Source: Paracoccaceae bacterium (GTDB lineage Bacteria; Pseudomonadota; Alphaproteobacteria; Rhodobacterales; Rhodobacteraceae). Taken from it: a DNA stretch of 6,720 nt. A program made the position numbers and the translations under genes. The first letter of the stretch is position 1; the number at the start of each line of letters is the position of its first letter. The stretch lies in the NCBI GenBank assembly GCA_009920225.1, contig RGAJ01000097.1, positions 1-6,720 on the forward strand. The letters are read 5' to 3'. Under the pieces are notes generated by a model that worked only from the letters and a program-made list of their open reading frames with translations, did not search any database and was not told where the DNA came from. Below, piece after piece: positions 5,732-6,720 of this stretch.

Positions 5732-6720
5732 TCAGCCGTCCTCTTTGTTCAAGATGATGCCCATGGCGATCAAAAGCGTTGCGACGGGTGGTGTCCATGC
5801 GGCAAGCCAGATCGGCAATTGGCCTGTTTCACCCAAAATTTGCGCAAAATTACGCAAATAAAACAACCCAAACCCGAGCATAACAGCAATCAAAACTGAC
5901 ATCCCCGTGCCACCAAAACGAGTGTGCCGCATTGAAAAACCAGCGCCGATCAGCATCATGCCAATCAAGAAAATAGGCCGTGCCAATTCCATTTGGAACC
6001 ATACCGCGTGTCTGCGTGCAGAAAACCCGGACGCCTGAAGATCGCTGATGTATTTTGTTAAATTCCAAATCGAAATCGTTGCGGGGCTACCAAAGCTGTC
6101 TTTGATCTGATCAAGTGTCAGGCTAGATGGTATGCTATAGTTTGGTGCTTTGAAGGATTGCATTTCGGGGTTGGAATTTGGTGAAATTGGCCAAATCTTG
6201 GACGCGCCTAAAATCCATTCGCCCGTGCCAAGTCGGGCGTTTTTTGTTTCAATGCGGCGGATGGGTTTCCCGTTTTCTGCAAGGCTAATGAGTGTTACAT
6301 CATACAGTATCGTGCCGTCCGCATTCGATCGCGCTGCACGAATTACCGTTTGACCATTTGTATCCCCTTGGCGCAACCACAGGCCTTCGGACCCAACTGA
6401 AAATACCGAATTGCGGCCCGTTGAAATTTCTTCGCGCAGTTGAATGTAATGTTTTGAGGTTGCGGCAACGAACGGGTTAAATATCATAACCGCAGAGACT
6501 CCCACGAAAGCGGCAACCATGATCGGAGCAAACAAAAACTGCAAAGGCGATCGTCCGACCCCACGCGCGACAACCAATTCGCTTGATCGCGCGAGGGCAA
6601 GAAACATCCAGACGGCTGACAGTATCATGATCAACGGCATGGTTTTGTAGACAGTGCTTGGCACATTCGACAATGTTAATTCCGCAACTTTTCCAAAGCT
6701 TGCGTCATCTCCGAACTGCC
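5732..6720 (-). CDS. lptG: LPS export ABC transporter permease LptG, 5' end outside window
   Basis: LptG is one of two inner-membrane permeases (with LptF) of the LptB2FG exporter, which extracts lipopolysaccharide from the inner membrane and passes it through LptC and LptA to LptD/E. About 329 codons are visible, so only some 35-40 N-terminal residues with the first membrane helix are missing. Visible parts are a helix in YKTMPLIMILSAVWMFLALA, the SSELVVARGVGRS coupling region for the ATPase, a second helix FLFAPIMVAAFVGVSAVMIF with NPFVAATSKHY, a periplasmic beta-jellyroll of about 140 residues, and three C-terminal helices (RPIFLIGMMLIGAGFSM; SVLIAVMLGFGLFYLRN; PPVATLLIAMGIIL). The TTG at 6673 is internal: family-like sequence (FGDDASFGKVAELTLSNVP) continues to the window edge. 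LptG rather than LptF is favoured by its place next to surA. The neighbouring lptD is absent. Confidence 0.92.
   Translation of the reverse strand, partial: QFGDDASFGKVAELTLSNVPSTVYKTMPLIMILSAVWMFLALARSSELVVARGVGRSPLQFLFAPIMVAAFVGVSAVMIFNPFVAATSKHYIQLREEISTGRNSVFSVGSEGLWLRQGDTNGQTVIRAARSNADGTILYDVTLISLAENGKPIRRIETKNARLGTGEWILGASKIWPISPNSNPEMQSFKAPNYSIPSSLTLDQIKDSFGSPATISIWNLTKYISDLQASGFSARRHAVWFQMELARPIFLIGMMLIGAGFSMRHTRFGGTGMSVLIAVMLGFGLFYLRNFAQILGETGQLPIWLAAWTPPVATLLIAMGIILNKEDG

Noticed and set aside
5592..5861. 89-codon + strand frame spanning the lptG-surA gap
   Set aside because: It has no clear Shine-Dalgarno or family resemblance and its second half is the complement of the lptG 3' end.
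6671..6673. TTG as the lptG start
   Set aside because: Conserved LptG-like residues continue upstream to the window edge, so the gene is truncated by the window.
1..6720. CRISPR arrays, tRNAs, insertion sequences, phage or defence genes
   Set aside because: I found no regularly spaced long repeats, no transposase or integrase, and no unassigned gene large enough to hide such a system.

Overview
The window looks like chromosomal DNA of an alphaproteobacterium, most likely a Rhodobacterales (roseobacter-group) member. This rests on the style of the proteins (CoxE, XdhC, a MoeA-like molybdopterin-binding protein, a single-parvulin SurA) and on the lptG-surA-pdxA-rsmA order, which is typical of alphaproteobacteria. 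The genus cannot be fixed from the sequence alone. Sampled lines run from about 65% G+C around rsmA to about 47% in surA.

Left part (1-2368, + strand): the end of a gene cluster that matures a molybdenum hydroxylase of the CO dehydrogenase/xanthine dehydrogenase family. It holds the 3' part of a CoxE-like VWA protein, a complete XdhC/CoxI protein overlapping it by 14 bases, and a molybdopterin-binding protein coupled to xdhC through TGATG. This third gene is broken. Its N-terminal part (1485-2048) stops at the start of the MoCF-type fold, and its C-terminal part (2045-2368) restarts in another frame at an ATGA overlap. Roughly 40 residues that the family normally has between the two parts are missing, which suggests an internal deletion. 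A purine-rich Shine-Dalgarno-like tract lies just before the restart.

Middle (2369-2520): a convergent intergenic stretch with two small perfect hairpins that can also pair with each other. It is probably the transcription boundary between the two gene blocks.

Right part (2521-6720, - strand): an envelope/housekeeping operon read right to left as lptG (5' end outside the window), surA, pdxA, rsmA. surA and pdxA overlap by 4 bases (ATGA), and pdxA and rsmA by 14. LptG is an inner-membrane subunit of the LPS exporter, SurA is the periplasmic chaperone that feeds outer-membrane proteins to BAM, PdxA makes a vitamin B6 precursor, and RsmA dimethylates 16S rRNA.

The most notable absence is lptD, which normally sits between lptG and surA in alphaproteobacteria. 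Only 202 bases remain there, with no recognisable LptD remnant. They are rich in dyad symmetries and in ATCGGT-like repeats about two helical turns apart, placed around a candidate surA promoter. I see no CRISPR array, tRNA, rRNA, insertion sequence or defence system.
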